From an uncultured Veillonella sp. (lineage in GTDB: Bacteria; Bacillota; Negativicutes; Veillonellales; Veillonellaceae), in contig CAAFUD010000041.1 in NCBI GenBank assembly GCA_900766125.1, positions 1 through 5,274 on the forward strand: a DNA stretch of 5,274 nt. The letters run 5' to 3'. Positions 4,740-5,274 of the stretch are shown in pieces. The notes beneath the pieces are model-generated. The model saw nothing but the letters and a program-made list of their open reading frames with translations. It was not told the origin of the DNA and made no database searches. Both the position numbers and the translations under genes were made by a program. Every line of letters begins with the position of its first letter. Within the stretch, counting starts at the first letter, position 1.

Positions 4740-5274
4740 ATGAGCACAATAGACTTTACTGAAACATACTATATCGATCGCCGTGGGTCGCACTCCCGTA
4801 AATGGGACGGTCAGCATTTGAAATTTAATCGCACAGATTTATTACCTCTATGGGTTGCAGATATGGATTTTATGCCGCCTCAGTGCATACAAGAGGCTAT
4901 TTGTACCTATGTAAAAACCCAACCTTTAGGCTATACCATGACAAATCCCAAGTATCTTGAAGCAGTCATAGATTGGTATAAGCGGCGCCACAACTGTATA
5001 CTTTCTAAAGACTGGCTCACCAGCGCTCCAAATGTCATTACAGGCATTATGTGGTGTATTGGGGCTTTCACAAAACCAAATGATGCCATTGCAGTCCTAA
5101 CACCTGTATATGGTGCGTTCGACACGAGCGCTAGCGATGCACAGCGCCAGATCATCGCTATTCCTATGAAACGCAGTGACGATGATCGCTACACCGTAGA
5201 TTACGAAGCCTTTGAAACCGATATCATCAACCATAAGGTTAAACTGTTCATTCACTGCAATCCCCACAACCCTG
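4740..5274 (+). CDS. patB: MalY/PatB-family PLP-dependent C-S lyase/aminotransferase, 3' end outside the window
   Basis: An open frame begins at ATG 4740, 6 nt after an AGAGG site (4729-4733), and runs without a stop to the right edge: 178 codons of an expected 380-400. The family consists of fold-type I PLP enzymes, typically cystathionine beta-lyases that release homocysteine, pyruvate and ammonia; some members act as cysteine desulfhydrases or, in E. coli MalY, also as regulators. Visible landmarks are KWD (21-23), PLWVADMDF (36-44), the GYT substrate-side motif (64-66), SAPNVITGI near the PLP phosphate (95-103), TPVYGAF (121-127, with the tyrosine that stacks on the cofactor) and IHCNPHNP (171-178, whose Asn contacts the PLP ring oxygen). 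The PLP-binding lysine lies beyond the window. The gene diverges from gltA. Family membership is firm; the exact substrate is not, and malY would be an equally fair symbol. Confidence 0.9.
   Translation, partial: MSTIDFTETYYIDRRGSHSRKWDGQHLKFNRTDLLPLWVADMDFMPPQCIQEAICTYVKTQPLGYTMTNPKYLEAVIDWYKRRHNCILSKDWLTSAPNVITGIMWCIGAFTKPNDAIAVLTPVYGAFDTSASDAQRQIIAIPMKRSDDDRYTVDYEAFETDIINHKVKLFIHCNPHNP

Noticed and set aside
4593..5155. Two 74-codon minus-strand frames opposite the MalY/PatB gene and its promoter (4593-4817 and 4931-5155)
   Set aside because: The plus-strand frame encodes clear family motifs throughout; these are shadows.

Overview
The window looks like chromosomal DNA from a low-GC, Gram-negative-type Firmicute of the Negativicutes, most likely Veillonella or a close relative. 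I infer this from the base composition (AT-rich spacers, moderate-GC genes), strong AGGAGG-type ribosome binding sites, intrinsic terminators, and the family mix of LUD protein, stand-alone GltA-type flavoprotein and MalY/PatB aminotransferase. No database comparison was possible, so the genus is a guess.

Layout, left to right. (1) 12-1292, minus: a complete AAA-type ATPase with a DUF4143 C-terminal half. (2) 1293-1573: a divergent spacer holding three near-identical dyad sites whose starts are exactly 40 bp apart, plus a candidate promoter in each direction. (3) 1574-2251, plus: a LUD-domain (LutC/YkgG-like) protein with a four-cysteine tail. (4) 2229-2504, minus: a small XRE-family regulator whose 3' end overlaps the LUD gene by 23 bp, tail to tail. 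(5) 2505-3000: an AT-rich gap with no convincing gene. It holds a long hairpin terminator (2603-2657) best read on the plus strand and the gltA terminator (2952-2984). (6) 3001-4353, minus: a highly codon-biased, complete GltA/GltD-type FAD/NADPH/Fe-S oxidoreductase, apparently transcribed alone. (7) 4354-4739: a divergent regulatory region with a long structured gltA leader and a promoter for the next gene. (8) 4740 to the right edge, plus: the first 178 codons of a MalY/PatB-type PLP enzyme, cut off by the window end.

The genes do not form one pathway or operon; each appears to be its own transcription unit, in alternating orientation. Metabolically they touch redox/lactate-type metabolism (LUD), glutamate/NADPH-linked electron transfer (GltA) and sulfur amino acid metabolism (MalY/PatB).

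The most interesting signals are in the non-coding DNA. The gltA 5' leader (about 165 nt) contains one segment that can pair either with an upstream partner or, by nine continuous base pairs, with the stretch between the Shine-Dalgarno and the start codon. This is the layout of a translational switch, and I do not recognise it as a known riboswitch class. The second is the 40-bp-phased operator array in front of the ATPase gene. I see no CRISPR array, tRNA, rRNA or insertion sequence.
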